Positions 8,384 to 17,354 of a DNA stretch of 35,798 nt are shown here, one piece after another (positions within the stretch are counted from its first letter, which is position 1; every line of letters begins with the position of its first letter). The DNA is taken from contig CALCCG010000039.1 of assembly GCA_937899785.1 (NCBI GenBank), positions 1 through 35,798 of the forward strand. Reading direction: 5' to 3'. The notes under the pieces were generated by a model that made no database searches, was not told the DNA's origin, and saw only the letters and a program-made list of their open reading frames with translations. The position numbers were made by a program, and so were the translations under genes. This stretch comes from an uncultured Erythrobacter sp. (GTDB lineage Bacteria > Pseudomonadota > Alphaproteobacteria > Sphingomonadales > Sphingomonadaceae).

Positions 8384-8434
8384 GTCATGCGGCGCGCGGG
8401 TGGTTTAGAAATCCAGTGTGTCCGGATCTATCAT
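8384..8434 (-). pseudogene. Relic of the 5' end of a methyltransferase gene
   Basis: Read on the minus strand from 8434, the sequence translates as MIDPDTLDF-stop-TTRAPHD. The intact methyltransferase gene starting at 7275 reads MIDPATLDFYTTRAPHY. Over these 51 bases 42 are identical, and seven of the nine differences fall at third codon positions, including the one that turns a Tyr codon into a stop. This pattern means the two copies diverged as functional coding sequences before this one decayed. A further patch, 8294-8309, matches 7182-7197 of the intact gene at 14 of 16 bases but is displaced by 47 bases, so the relic may be longer and rearranged. It has the same orientation as the intact gene, with the hydrolase gene between the two. 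Confidence 0.72.
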
Positions 8435-8506
8435 TCGGGCGCCAGCGCAAGACGAAATCAAATCGGTCCGTAGCCTTTGTGCGCGGTGGGTGCGCGGCTG
8501 AGCACG

Positions 8507-8536
8507 TTGCTTTTTTTTCCGAGAAGCGAATAAATT
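8507..8536 (+). promoter_or_regulatory. Candidate promoter of the small secreted protein gene
   Basis: TTGCTT at 8507-8512 and TAAATT at 8531-8536 are 18 bases apart. A start near 8543 would leave a very short leader with the AGGAGG ribosome site at about 8546-8551 before the ATG at 8561. The match is partial and made by eye. Confidence 0.3.
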
Positions 8537-8560
8537 GTCTCCGATAGGAGGGAGTGGGCA

Positions 8561-9076
8561 ATGGTGGGTCGTTTCAATGCATCGCTTTCAGCTCTAGTCA
8601 TCGTGGCGCTTGCCAGCCCTGGTCACGCGCAAAGCCTTCGCAGTTTTGAAGCGGATGGTCGGCTTGAAACGCGCGCCATGCTGGGCATCACGATCCCGCT
8701 GGGTGGCAAATCGACCAAGCGCAACACCGAACCAAGGCTCGATTTTCGCTTCGATGCCTCGCGTATCGACAGTGATCCTTTTCAGACAAGAACGCTTAAC
8801 CCCTTGCTTAGGGAACGACGCGACCTGCGCGCGACAACGCTTTCGTTGACGTTTGAGCAAGATCCCAAGCTCCTCCTGAACGGCAGCGCTTTTGCATCGA
8901 TGGGGTCACCGATTCTTTCCGCAACTGAGGAGGACGCTGAAAAAGAAGGCCGTTCGACGGGTGAGAAAATCCTGCGCGGTGTGGGTTGGGCCGGGATCGG
9001 TGCGGTTGTCCTGCTTGGTGGAACGGCCGCCGCGTTCTTTCTGAGCTGCGATGAGGTATGTCGGCAAGGCGAATAG
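8561..9076 (+). CDS. Small exported protein with C-terminal membrane segment, unknown function
   Basis: I do not recognise this 171-residue protein. It begins with a signal peptide (hydrophobic residues about 10-20, likely cut after GHAQ, residue 24). A middle part follows rich in Arg, Asp and Leu, with a beta-like ARAMLGITIPLGGK stretch (about 37-50). Near the end is one strong hydrophobic segment at about 141-162 (GWAGIGAVVLLGGTAAAFF). After it only nine residues remain, and they include two cysteines (Cys163 and Cys167). It is therefore probably a periplasmic protein anchored by its C terminus. A good AGGAGG ribosome site supports the start at 8561. It converges on rlmN with 27 bases between them. 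Codon use looks like its neighbours. Confidence 0.72.
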   Translation: MVGRFNASLSALVIVALASPGHAQSLRSFEADGRLETRAMLGITIPLGGKSTKRNTEPRLDFRFDASRIDSDPFQTRTLNPLLRERRDLRATTLSLTFEQDPKLLLNGSAFASMGSPILSATEEDAEKEGRSTGEKILRGVGWAGIGAVVLLGGTAAAFFLSCDEVCRQGE

Positions 9077-9103
9077 TCCGACCGGCGCTGAGGACGGGCT
9101 CGC

Positions 9104-10360
9104 TTAAGGGGCCGCTTGAGCGGCGGCGTCCTCGCGATCGCGCTCGGCGCGGCTCTTCTTTTTTGCGGCGGTCTTGAGCTGCCCGCAGGCCGCGTCAATA
9201 TCGCGCCCGCGCGGGGTGCGAACGGGCGCGCTGATGCCGCCTTCAAAGACGATATCGGAAAAGGCCTTGATCCGCTCAGGGGTTGAGCATTCATACTCAG
9301 CGCCGGGCCAGGGGTTGAAGGGTATGAGGTTCACCTTGGCGGGCAAGTTGAACTGTTTGAGCAATCGGACAAGTTCGCGCGCGTCTTCGTCGCCGTCGTT
9401 CTTGTCTTTGAGCATGACATATTCAAACGTGATGCGCCGCGCGTTTGAGGCGCCGGGATAGTCTGCGCAGGCCTGAAGCAGCTCTTCAATCCCGTACTTC
9501 TTGTTGAGCGGAACGATTTCGTCACGCACTTCCTTGGTCACCGCGTGCAAGCTCACCGCCAAGTTTACGCCGATCTCCTCGCCAGCGCGCTCCATCGCGG
9601 GGATGACGCCGCTGGTCGACAGCGTTATGCGCCGCTTGGAGAGGCCAAGCCCGTCGCCGTCCATCACCAGGTGAAGCGCATCGCGGACATGGTCAAAATT
9701 ATAAAGCGGTTCGCCCATACCCATCATCACAATATTGGTGAGCAAACGACCGTCGGCGGTGTACTGGGCGGCGCTCTCATCGTCGGAGAAATCCATCGCA
9801 CCCTTGGGCCATTCGCCCAGAGCGTCGCGCGCCAGCATAACCTGACCAACAATCTCACCCGGCGTAAGGTTGCGCACAAGGCGCATTGTCCCGGTATGGC
9901 AAAAGGTGCAGTTGAGTGTGCAGCCGACCTGGCTGGACACGCACAACGTGCCGCGCGTCTCATCGGGGATGAAGACCATCTCAAAATCGTGGCCGTCATC
10001 GGTCTGGAGCAACCATTTGCGTGTGCCGTCCGAGCTGTGCTGCGCTTCCACGATGTTCGGGCGACCGATCACAAAGCGTTCCGCCAGCCAGGGGCGCATC
10101 GCTTTGGAGATATCCGTCATCGCGGCAAAATCGGTGACGCCGCGATGATAGAGCCAGTGAAACACCTGTTTGGCGCGCAGCTTGGCCTGGCGCTGGTCCA
10201 GTCCGGCTTCCGCGAGCAGCTCGCAAATGCGCGGGCGGGGCAGTCCGATGAGGTCAAGACGACCGTCCGCGCGCGGCGTGATATCACGCGCGACGGGCAC
10301 CGGGTCGACCTGGCCCGGAATGGTCATGAGGCCGGAAAGATCGGAAGACGTGTCGGACAT
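9104..10360 (-). CDS. rlmN: Dual-specificity 23S rRNA A2503 / tRNA A37 C2-methyltransferase
   Basis: RlmN is a radical-SAM enzyme that methylates C2 of adenosine 2503 in 23S rRNA and A37 in some tRNAs, which tunes translation accuracy. The 418-residue protein carries the radical-SAM cluster CTLNCTFC with Cys147, Cys151 and Cys154. It also has the GMGEPLYNF motif at about 214-222 and the second catalytic cysteine Cys392 in [12 protein letters not shown], which forms the methyl-carrying/covalent intermediate. All expected catalytic residues are present. I place the start at 10360 (MSDTSSDL); the open frame runs 18 codons further, without a better ribosome site. The last 20 residues are a Lys/Arg/Ala-rich tail. 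It diverges from the outer-membrane protein gene. Confidence 0.96.
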   Translation of the reverse strand: MSDTSSDLSGLMTIPGQVDPVPVARDITPRADGRLDLIGLPRPRICELLAEAGLDQRQAKLRAKQVFHWLYHRGVTDFAAMTDISKAMRPWLAERFVIGRPNIVEAQHSSDGTRKWLLQTDDGHDFEMVFIPDETRGTLCVSSQVGCTLNCTFCHTGTMRLVRNLTPGEIVGQVMLARDALGEWPKGAMDFSDDESAAQYTADGRLLTNIVMMGMGEPLYNFDHVRDALHLVMDGDGLGLSKRRITLSTSGVIPAMERAGEEIGVNLAVSLHAVTKEVRDEIVPLNKKYGIEELLQACADYPGASNARRITFEYVMLKDKNDGDEDARELVRLLKQFNLPAKVNLIPFNPWPGAEYECSTPERIKAFSDIVFEGGISAPVRTPRGRDIDAACGQLKTAAKKKSRAERDREDAAAQAAP

Positions 10361-10555
10361 AATTGGCCGCGCATATAGGCTCGCCAACGCCGTTTGACCA
10401 CCCGCAGCGCGCACCGCGTGTGCGCAGAAACGAACCTTACTTATCGCTCAACCGCTGTGCGTAATCGCGCGTTCTCAGCCATGGCGCGCCTTCGTAATCT
10501 CCACTTCGTCATCGCGGCTCGCGTGTGGTTGGTCGCACCAGCAATGGGAGGTTTT

Positions 10556-11221
10556 ATGATTAAGTATCGCATCTACCTCGTCGCTTTGCCCATTTTTGCG
10601 GCGGCGAGCCCGGCTCTTGCGCAAGACGAAGACACCCAATTCACCGGATTTCGGGTGGAAGCCCTCGCTGGATATGACAGCACCGAAGCTGGCAGCTCTG
10701 CCCCGGAGGACACCTTGCCCACGGGCGAGGACTCGGTCGATGGCATCGTCCTGGGTGTGGGAATCGGATATGACTACGATTTTGGCACAGTCGTGCTTGG
10801 CGGTGAGGCGGAAATCACGTTCACCAGCGCCGACAGCGAGTTTGCCGCCGACACTTTTGAAGGTCTCGACGCGGGCGAACTGTCAAGCAATGGCGAGATA
10901 TATCTCGGGCTGCGCGCCGGCGCCAATGTAACCGATGACGCGTTGCTCTACATCAAGGGCGGGATCGTAAATTCGCGCATTGACCTTGAATCGAGCATAA
11001 ATGGCATCCCGATTGACGATGACGTTGACCTCAACGGCTATCGCCTTGGGCTCGGCGGTGAGGTGATGTTCACGCAAAATTGGCTCGTCAAACTCGAATA
11101 CCGTTACACCAATTTCGAGGAGGGCGAGATCGACTTTGGTGGCGACGTCCCGGATAGCCCGCGCTTTGATATCGACACCGATCGGCACCAAATCGTGCTG
11201 GGTGTTGGCTACCGCTTTTGA
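10556..11221 (+). CDS. Outer-membrane beta-barrel protein
   Basis: This 221-residue protein has a signal peptide (MIKYRIYLVAL..., cut near ALAQ-DED). The rest consists of alternating-pattern strands such as FTGFRVEALAGYDS, GIVLGVGIGYDYDF, GEIYLGLRAGANV, GYRLGLGGEVMF and LVKLEYRYTNF. It ends in HQIVLGVGYRF, and a C-terminal Phe is the usual Bam recognition signal of outer-membrane proteins. This fits the OmpA-like/porin-family eight-stranded barrels (OMP_b-brl). The long loops are very acidic. The start at 10556 is chosen because GGGAGG at 10546-10551 sits just before it; the open frame itself begins further upstream at 10394. A strong intrinsic terminator follows 30 bases after the stop. Confidence 0.88.
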   Translation: MIKYRIYLVALPIFAAASPALAQDEDTQFTGFRVEALAGYDSTEAGSSAPEDTLPTGEDSVDGIVLGVGIGYDYDFGTVVLGGEAEITFTSADSEFAADTFEGLDAGELSSNGEIYLGLRAGANVTDDALLYIKGGIVNSRIDLESSINGIPIDDDVDLNGYRLGLGGEVMFTQNWLVKLEYRYTNFEEGEIDFGGDVPDSPRFDIDTDRHQIVLGVGYRF

Positions 11222-11251
11222 CTGCCCCCCGTTCCAAATGAGCGGTAGCTT

Positions 11252-11287
11252 AGCGCTCGGGTGCAGGACACCCGGGCGCTTTTTTTT
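11252..11287 (+). terminator. Intrinsic terminator of the outer-membrane protein gene
   Basis: A 12-base-pair stem (11252-11263 with 11269-11280, one G-T pair) closes a CAGGA loop and is followed by a run of eight T (11280-11287). The stop codon of the converging gene (11286-11288) lies at the end of the T run. No A run precedes the stem on the plus strand, so it should work in the plus direction only. Confidence 0.93.
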
Positions 11288-11783
11288 AGCCCTGGGTTGA
11301 CGCGCATCCCACGAGCGCGGCGTCCATCGCGGTCGCGGCGCCTTCGAGCGCGTAGCGATCGGTGAAGCGGCTTCCATCGGCGGCGGTGGCGGAGACGCTC
11401 ATCCTTGTGGCCGAGCGCATCGCTGTGATCACGGCGGCGTCCATGGCCTTGTCCTTTGCCCAGGCGTCTTGGCCGCTCGCGATGAGGTCGAAGCGGCGCG
11501 TGCCCACCGTGAGGCGCACGCGCGCGTCGTTTGCCAGCGCGCGTGAGAGGCGGACGTGCACTTGCCCGCGCACATTGCGCGATGGCCAGGTGCCGATGCT
11601 GGCGTAGCCTTGCGCCGCGCCGCGCTCGCCGCGCGCGGCCCGCACAGCGCTCTGGGCGATCGCGTAACAACGCGGGATATCGGCGTCGCGAAACGCGGCC
11701 CACTCGGAATAGACACCAAGGCTGTCTTTGGCCGCAAGCGGCGCTGCAATCAGCGCCATGGTGAGAGCGAGGCTCCTAAGCAT
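11286..11783 (-). CDS. Secreted protein, possibly invasion-associated locus B (IalB)-like
   Basis: This 165-residue protein has a signal peptide (MLRSLALTMALIAAPLAA, cut near residue 18). The mature part opens with LGVYSEWAAFRD and PRCYAIAQ, and a VRGQVHVRLSRA / RLTVGTRRFDLIASG strand pattern follows. Two cysteines, Cys39 and Cys160, could form a disulfide. This layout is reminiscent of IalB-family periplasmic proteins, but I could not confirm it, and the name is tentative. The ATG at 11783 lies 8 bases inside the end of the greB gene on the same strand, so the two genes are likely cotranscribed. Its stop codon is embedded in the T run of the opposing terminator. Confidence 0.62.
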   Translation of the reverse strand: MLRSLALTMALIAAPLAAKDSLGVYSEWAAFRDADIPRCYAIAQSAVRAARGERGAAQGYASIGTWPSRNVRGQVHVRLSRALANDARVRLTVGTRRFDLIASGQDAWAKDKAMDAAVITAMRSATRMSVSATAADGSRFTDRYALEGAATAMDAALVGCASTQG

Positions 11784-12267
11784 AGACTATCGCCATCACT
11801 TCCCACTCCTTCGCGCCGCCGGGCAGGCGAACCGTGCGAAGATCGCCGACGCTCGCACCTTTGAGGGCGCGGGATAGGGGAGAGTTCCAGCCGATCCGAC
11901 CTTCGCTCGCGTTCTGTTCATCGTCGCCCACCAAGGTCACCGTCTGGCGCGCGTCGTCTTCGTCGGCGAGTTCCACGGTCGCACCAAAGAACGCGCGGGT
12001 CTTGTCCGGTTGATGCGCCGGGTCGACCACACGGCACGCCTTCATCCGGCGCGCAAGAAAGGCCAGTTCGCGGTCAATCTCGCGCATGCGTTTGCGGCCA
12101 TAGAGATAATCGCCATTTTCGCTGCGATCGCCATTGCCCGCCGCCCAGCTGACGATCTCGACAATTTCAGGCCGCTCGGTGCCAAGCAGGTGATCATAGC
12201 GCGCTTTGAGCGCGGCCATGCCAGCGGGGGTGATCGGCGGGGCGGGTTTCCCAAGAGAAGCAGCCAT
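11776..12267 (-). CDS. greB: Transcription elongation factor GreB
   Basis: Gre factors insert a coiled coil into the secondary channel of RNA polymerase and stimulate cleavage of backtracked RNA. The 163-residue protein has the expected N-terminal helical hairpin, with the acidic tip in GDRSENGDYLYG (Asp47, Glu50). A RKRMREIDRELAFLARRM return helix follows, then a C-terminal FKBP-like domain with FFGATVELADED, IGWNSPLSRALKGASVGD and AKEWEVMAIVYA. The DYLYGRKRMREID sequence is GreB rather than GreA in type. The start is the ATG at 12267; a TTG three codons upstream is less likely. The end overlaps the IalB-like gene by 8 bases, and the gene lies 20 bases after slt on the same strand. Confidence 0.93.
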   Translation of the reverse strand: MAASLGKPAPPITPAGMAALKARYDHLLGTERPEIVEIVSWAAGNGDRSENGDYLYGRKRMREIDRELAFLARRMKACRVVDPAHQPDKTRAFFGATVELADEDDARQTVTLVGDDEQNASEGRIGWNSPLSRALKGASVGDLRTVRLPGGAKEWEVMAIVYA

Positions 12268-12287
12268 AACGGGCAAAAGCGTAGAGT

Positions 12288-14243
12288 TTAGGGCAGGAAG
12301 GCGTCAATCCGCCGGGGCAGACCCGCTTTGGCCGGGTACATGTGTGAATAGGTCACCGCGTTGCCCAGTACGCGCATGACGTAGTAGCGAGTCTCGAAAT
12401 TCGCGGGAATTCGCTCCACCCAGGTGACCCAGTCAATGTCGCCGCGGCGCGGATCGCCGTTGAGCCTCAACCACTGGTTCACCCGTCCCGGCCCTGCGTT
12501 ATACGCGGCCACGGCCAGCGGATACGCGCCGTCGTAATTGGCGAGCATGCGCTGGAAATAGGCGTCGCCCAGTTCGATATTGTATTGCGGCTTTTCAATC
12601 AGATTGGCGCGCAAATATTGTATGCCGAGCTTTCCGGCCTGTTCGCGCGCGGTCCTTGGCATAAGCTGCATGATACCGCGCGCACCGGCGTGGCTGACGC
12701 GGGTGCGGTCAAATTCGCTTTCCTGACGGCTGATCGCATGAACCATCGCCCAGTCGAGCACAACAGGCGTGGGCATCGCCGGAAAACCGATCCGTTCCAA
12801 ACCCTGATAGCCAAGCTCCCCCGCCTTGAAGCCAAGGACAACCGACATTTCGGGAAGGTTTAAGCGTGCAGCGAGGTCGTTCGCCATCAGCATTTCGGTC
12901 TCGTTCGAAGCGCTTTCTCCGATCGCCTGGAAAAAGCGCCGCTCGGTCTGCCACTTGCGACGGTCCTCGCCGATCGAAAGGATCGCACGGGCCAGAGGTG
13001 TCGCTTCGAAAGCGCGGCGTTGCTCAGGGCTTATCTCAGGCCTCGGAAGCTCGGCAAATTGTGGCATGGGGCGCTGCAACGCCTCCAGAGCGAGCTGCCC
13101 ATAATAGTAGTCTGGCCATTGCGCAGCGGCTTCGTAAAGGCGCGTTGCCTCGCCCATATCGCCGGCCCGCTGGGCTGCGCGGCCCGCCCAATAGAAGCCT
13201 TTGGACCGGGTGAGCGGTGTGCGCGCGGCCTTGCCATAGCGCTCAAACAGGCCCTTTGCCTGATCTCCGCGGCGCAGCTCCCACAGCGCCTTCGTACCGC
13301 CCAGCCACATCAGATCGGTGTAGCGATCGCGCAGCGTGAAGGAGCCCTTTGAGATGTCCTGACCCGGTTGGAACAAGTCGTCGATCCGGCTGGCGATGCG
13401 CACCGCGCTCGTCGCACTCGACTTCTTCGCGACGCCCAGCATCAGGCCCACCATGGATTCCGCGTCAAGCGCGGGCGCTTTGACCCTGGCGCGGTTGGCG
13501 AGGATGGCGGCAGCCTGGCCATAGTCGCGATTGGCGCGATGATAGCTTGCGAGATTGAAGAGGTAGCCTGCGTCCTGATACGCGCTGGTGGGGATCGAGA
13601 GCCCGGCATCTTGAGGCCGTGTCCCCGTCACCAGGGAAAGTCGCGCCATGGCCAGCGGTTTGTCTTCCTGAGCCAGGTTCACCATATGGCGCGCGGCGGC
13701 TTCGGCGTCGCCCTGCCACAACAACGCATCCATGCGCGCCGCGTGGTCCGCGCCGGTCAGCCGACGGGCGTAAAGGCTCTCCAGCGTAAGCTCCGCGCTC
13801 TGCGCCATTTGGCCTCCGCGCCACGCGGCTCGGGCGACATCAAACGCCTCGATGCGGGCCGCGCCCGCCAGCGCCACCGCGTAGCGGGCGCGGCCCGCAT
13901 TGGTGACGGGCGGCAAAGCGTCAAAGTAGCGCAGCAGATCGGCCCGCGAGGGGGTTTCGACGACCAGCGCGTTCTCCGCTCTTGTGCGGATAAGACGCAT
14001 GCGCGGGAAATCCGGATACGCCATTGCAAAAGGCGCGTAGTCGAAGAAGCCCAACTGGCGGTTCTTTTGCAACAGCTCCCATTTCGAGATAGCCGCCTGC
14101 ACCTCGCTGGGCTGTTGGGCAACCAGGCCAGCGCCACCGGCGCTTGGCTCGGACTGGGCCGATGAGGGGGCGCCGAACGCGAGCGCGCCCAAAGTGGCGG
14201 CGGTGAGAGCTTTGAATCGCAAATTGCTGACCATGCTGGACAT
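12288..14243 (-). CDS. slt: Soluble lytic murein transglycosylase
   Basis: Slt cleaves the MurNAc-GlcNAc bond of peptidoglycan to give 1,6-anhydro ends, in the periplasm. This 651-residue protein has a signal peptide (residues about 5-25, cut near SSAQS), then a long alpha-helical superhelix of about 450 residues. The C-terminal SLT domain has catalytic Glu508 in ISRQESEF, GARGIMQLMPRTA and AVAAYNAGPGRVNQW. The length and domain order match E. coli Slt70. The start at 14243 is supported by AAGGAG 12 bases upstream on the minus strand; a TTG at 14351 would reach into the dapA start and is rejected. It diverges from dapA, with a 107-base intergenic region for both promoters. Confidence 0.94.
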   Translation of the reverse strand: MSSMVSNLRFKALTAATLGALAFGAPSSAQSEPSAGGAGLVAQQPSEVQAAISKWELLQKNRQLGFFDYAPFAMAYPDFPRMRLIRTRAENALVVETPSRADLLRYFDALPPVTNAGRARYAVALAGAARIEAFDVARAAWRGGQMAQSAELTLESLYARRLTGADHAARMDALLWQGDAEAAARHMVNLAQEDKPLAMARLSLVTGTRPQDAGLSIPTSAYQDAGYLFNLASYHRANRDYGQAAAILANRARVKAPALDAESMVGLMLGVAKKSSATSAVRIASRIDDLFQPGQDISKGSFTLRDRYTDLMWLGGTKALWELRRGDQAKGLFERYGKAARTPLTRSKGFYWAGRAAQRAGDMGEATRLYEAAAQWPDYYYGQLALEALQRPMPQFAELPRPEISPEQRRAFEATPLARAILSIGEDRRKWQTERRFFQAIGESASNETEMLMANDLAARLNLPEMSVVLGFKAGELGYQGLERIGFPAMPTPVVLDWAMVHAISRQESEFDRTRVSHAGARGIMQLMPRTAREQAGKLGIQYLRANLIEKPQYNIELGDAYFQRMLANYDGAYPLAVAAYNAGPGRVNQWLRLNGDPRRGDIDWVTWVERIPANFETRYYVMRVLGNAVTYSHMYPAKAGLPRRIDAFLP

Positions 14244-14350
14244 TGTGCCGAAAGGCTCCTTATCAGGCGCTGAACGTGGCTCCGTGTTTTTGCTGGCGAA
14301 ACACACGGCGCAGCGCAAGCGCGATAAGTGATGGATATAAGGATAACGCA

Positions 14351-15232
14351 ATGTTCAGCGGATCGATTCCCGCTCTGGTGACTCCTTTTCGGGATGGATC
14401 GTTCGACGAAGCCGCGTTCCGCAAGCTGGTCGAATGGCAGATCGCGCAGGGCAGCGCTGCGCTGGTCCCTTGCGGCACCACCGGGGAAGCCTCCACTCTA
14501 TCAAACGCCGAGCATCACCGGGTGATCGAGGTGTGCATCGAGCAGGCCGCAGGCCGCGTGCCGGTGATCGCGGGTTGCGGTTCGAACGACACGATGAACG
14601 CCGCTTTGCACATGAACTTTGCGAAGAAGGCGGGCGCGGCTGCGGGACTGTGCGTGGCGCCCTATTACAACCGCCCGAGCCAGGCGGGGTTGATGGCGCA
14701 TTTCAGCTATCTGGCGGAGCACTGCGCGCTGCCCATCGTGCTCTATAACGTGCCCAGCCGCACCGTCACCGATATCGAAGACGAAACCGTGGTCGCTCTC
14801 GTCAAGAAATACCCTCAGCAGATTGTCGCGATCAAGGATGCAAGCGGCGACCTGTCGCGTGTGGCGGACCACCGCATGGGCATCGGGCGCGAATTCTGTC
14901 AGCTTTCGGGCAATGATGAATTGTGGCTGCCGCACTCGGCGGCTGGGGGGCGTGGAGCGATTTCGGTCACCGCCAACGTCGCCCCGGCTTTGTGCGCGGA
15001 GTTTCACGCCGCGATCGCTGCTAACGAGCTTAAGAAGGCGCGCGAGTTGAACGATCGGCTGTTCCCGCTCCACTACGCGATGTTCTCTGACGCGAGCCCC
15101 GCGCCCGCGAAATACGCGCTGAGCCGCGTGCTCGACTATATCGAACCGAGCGTGCGCTTGCCGATCATCGAAGCGAGCGAGGCATCACGCCGCGCGGTGG
15201 ACGAAGCGCTGGAGCACGCCGGGCTGGTGTGA
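14351..15232 (+). CDS. dapA: 4-hydroxy-tetrahydrodipicolinate synthase
   Basis: DapA condenses pyruvate with aspartate semialdehyde, the first committed step to diaminopimelate and lysine. The 293-residue TIM-barrel protein has the pyruvate Schiff-base lysine Lys162 in VAIKDASGD. Tyr132 is in VLYNVPSRT, Thr43-Thr44 in VPCGTTGE, and the substrate-binding Arg137 is also present. All catalytic residues are present. The ATG at 14351 follows an AAGGAT ribosome site; the open frame extends upstream to 14243 but would overlap the slt promoter. In many sphingomonads dapA is followed by smpB. Here a minus-strand peptidase gene lies between them and converges on dapA with 10 bases to spare. Confidence 0.96.
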   Translation: MFSGSIPALVTPFRDGSFDEAAFRKLVEWQIAQGSAALVPCGTTGEASTLSNAEHHRVIEVCIEQAAGRVPVIAGCGSNDTMNAALHMNFAKKAGAAAGLCVAPYYNRPSQAGLMAHFSYLAEHCALPIVLYNVPSRTVTDIEDETVVALVKKYPQQIVAIKDASGDLSRVADHRMGIGREFCQLSGNDELWLPHSAAGGRGAISVTANVAPALCAEFHAAIAANELKKARELNDRLFPLHYAMFSDASPAPAKYALSRVLDYIEPSVRLPIIEASEASRRAVDEALEHAGLV

Positions 15233-15242
15233 CGCGCGGCGT

Positions 15243-17192
15243 TTAGTCCGCCGGGTTGTGCCGCTCGACAAAGGCCAGCGTGACATCGAGCATTTCGCGC
15301 CGGGTCAGCGCTTGGGAAAGGTAGTGGTCCTCTCCCTCCAGCTCGAGGAACTGATACGGCTTGCCTTTGTCCTTAAGCGCGTCCGCCATCATCGCTGATT
15401 GCGCAAAGGGCACCACGGTGTCGTCGCGTCCATGGATCAAGAGGATCGGCGCATCGGCCATGCCCGCATTGTCTACGGGAGAGAGCGCATCGAGGTCGGC
15501 ATCCTTGCCAAACTGCTTGTCGTAGGAACGGGTGAAGATATCGCGCGCGCCGGTGCGAAAATTGCGCAGCATCGGCTTGAGCTTGGTCACACCGTTGACG
15601 GAAACCGCACAGCGGTAGAACCCTTGCTGCAAGGTCACGCCCGCGAGCGCCGCGTACCCGCCATAGCTTCCCCCCACGATACAGGCGCGCTTGGGGTCAA
15701 CGATCCCGCGCTCAACCAGCGCCATAAGACCATCCGATTTGTCGGTCTGCATCTTCTTGCCCCATTCGCCATCGCCCGCTTCGATAAAGGCGGATCCGCG
15801 CCCGGTTGACCCGCGAAAATTGGGTTGCAGCACCGCATAGCCGCGCGAGGCAAACGCCTGCGCCCACCAGTCAAACCGTTCGACATCGTGCAACGTGTGT
15901 CCGCCATGGGGCAGGATGACAACGGGTAGGTCCTTTGCTTCGCGCCCTGGCGGAAGCGTTAGGATACCGCGGATTTCCAGGCCATCTTGCGCCTCGTAAG
16001 TGATGGTTGAGACCTGGCCGATCGCCATGCCCTGGATCGCTGGGCGCTCAAACCCGATGATCGCGCGCTCGCCCGTCTGGCCGTTAACACGGTACCAGGT
16101 TCCGCTGTCGAAATTGCCGCTGGTGCTGGCGATCAGGGTGCTGAAATCGGGCGTAAAGTCGACCACGCGCGAATAAGAGGCAAAGGAGAAAGCATCGATG
16201 GTCTGGCCCAGGATCGCCTGCTTGCTTTCATCGGCCATTATCAGCGTGCGGTCAGTCTTGCGCAGACCCAGTATACGCGCGGAGAAGGGCTGGTAGACAA
16301 AGCGGTTGATCCGCAATCCGCTCCACAGCTCTTCAGGTGTGCCGCCCGCTTTGGGGACCGCATAATTGCGATATTCGCCCAGCGCGTCGTCATATTCGCG
16401 GTAGATGATCTTGGTCCCGGTCGCATCGAACCCGCGCACGATAATGTCGCCGCGCGCTTGCCGGCCACGCGCAACCGTCTTGCCCTGGCTGTTTTCGATC
16501 CGCCAATTTCCGTTGGCTGCGTCCAGTTGAAGCTGTGCGCCCACGCGGCCATCGTCGTCGACCACCCAATTGCGCAGGCTGGGATAGTCGTCGGGGAGGC
16601 TGACAAGATCGAGCTTGCCGGTCGCGAGATCCACTCCGAACAGCGCCTGCGCGCGATCCAGCAGGACGTTGCGGTCGCCCGAGCGGCTTCCCCGGCGCAG
16701 ACCGCCAAAAAACCCAACCCAGCGTCCATCAACCTGACGAATGCCGTAATAGCTCGTGATCACGTTCGCGACAGAGGTCTGGTTGGCGAAGATCGAAACC
16801 ACCTGGCGACGATCATCAAGCGGGATCACATTCCCGCGCAAAAACTCCGCTTTGCGATTGGTGTATTGCCGGGGAAGGCGGCCGGTCTCGGTGCGAAGGA
16901 CCAGCACAGCCTCCTCACCAACCCATTCGATCTCGCGCACTTTCGCTTCGCCCACGACAAGCTGTTTGACCGGGCTGCCGGTGGCATCAAGAATGGTGAT
17001 CGCCCGCTCGCCGCGCTGGTTCATGAGTAAAGCGGTGTATGTCCCATAGGGCGAGACAACGGCGTCTTCGACGACAGGAAGCGCGCCGTAGAACTCAAGC
17101 GGGACGCTCGGCGTGTCTTGCGCGGCGGCTGGGACCGGAACAAGATATAGAAACGCGCCGGCAAAAGCGGTTAGGATCGGTGCAAGACGCAT
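15243..17192 (-). CDS. Secreted S9-family peptidase (prolyl oligopeptidase / dipeptidyl aminopeptidase type)
   Basis: This 649-residue serine peptidase has a signal peptide ([21 protein letters not shown], cut near AAAQ-DTP). Residues about 30-380 form a beta-propeller-like part with repeated short strands. The C-terminal alpha/beta-hydrolase domain carries [10 protein letters not shown], the nucleophile Ser509 in GGSYGGYA, Asp591 in HGRDDTVVP and His623 in GEDHYLS. These proteins cleave short peptides, often after Pro or Ala, in the periplasm. The start is the ATG at 17192, with GAAGG nine bases before it. The open frame goes on to 18029 but there overlaps smpB and lacks a signal peptide. 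It diverges from smpB. Confidence 0.92.
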   Translation of the reverse strand: MRLAPILTAFAGAFLYLVPVPAAAQDTPSVPLEFYGALPVVEDAVVSPYGTYTALLMNQRGERAITILDATGSPVKQLVVGEAKVREIEWVGEEAVLVLRTETGRLPRQYTNRKAEFLRGNVIPLDDRRQVVSIFANQTSVANVITSYYGIRQVDGRWVGFFGGLRRGSRSGDRNVLLDRAQALFGVDLATGKLDLVSLPDDYPSLRNWVVDDDGRVGAQLQLDAANGNWRIENSQGKTVARGRQARGDIIVRGFDATGTKIIYREYDDALGEYRNYAVPKAGGTPEELWSGLRINRFVYQPFSARILGLRKTDRTLIMADESKQAILGQTIDAFSFASYSRVVDFTPDFSTLIASTSGNFDSGTWYRVNGQTGERAIIGFERPAIQGMAIGQVSTITYEAQDGLEIRGILTLPPGREAKDLPVVILPHGGHTLHDVERFDWWAQAFASRGYAVLQPNFRGSTGRGSAFIEAGDGEWGKKMQTDKSDGLMALVERGIVDPKRACIVGGSYGGYAALAGVTLQQGFYRCAVSVNGVTKLKPMLRNFRTGARDIFTRSYDKQFGKDADLDALSPVDNAGMADAPILLIHGRDDTVVPFAQSAMMADALKDKGKPYQFLELEGEDHYLSQALTRREMLDVTLAFVERHNPAD

Positions 17193-17354
17193 GATAAACC
17201 TTCGAAAATCAGTCAGAGACGAACTTGCCTCGATCTGTTGCCTCTTGGTGACAAGACGCGCAAGCGGCAAGTAAAAGATCATATTGGGCCCCTCGTTCAA
17301 ACCCGCAGGCACCCTTTGCCAAACCGTCCGACAGCGCCTATGTGCGCCGCCACT

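Larger units (their letters stand above)
8256..8560. other. 305-base intergenic region between divergent genes
   Basis: No intact gene is visible here. It holds a decayed start of a methyltransferase gene on the minus strand (8384-8434, possibly continuing to 8294) and a T8 run at 8511-8518. It also has a plausible promoter for the gene at 8561. The first 120 bases or so upstream of the hydrolase start presumably carry that gene's promoter, but I see no clear hexamers. Confidence 0.6.
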
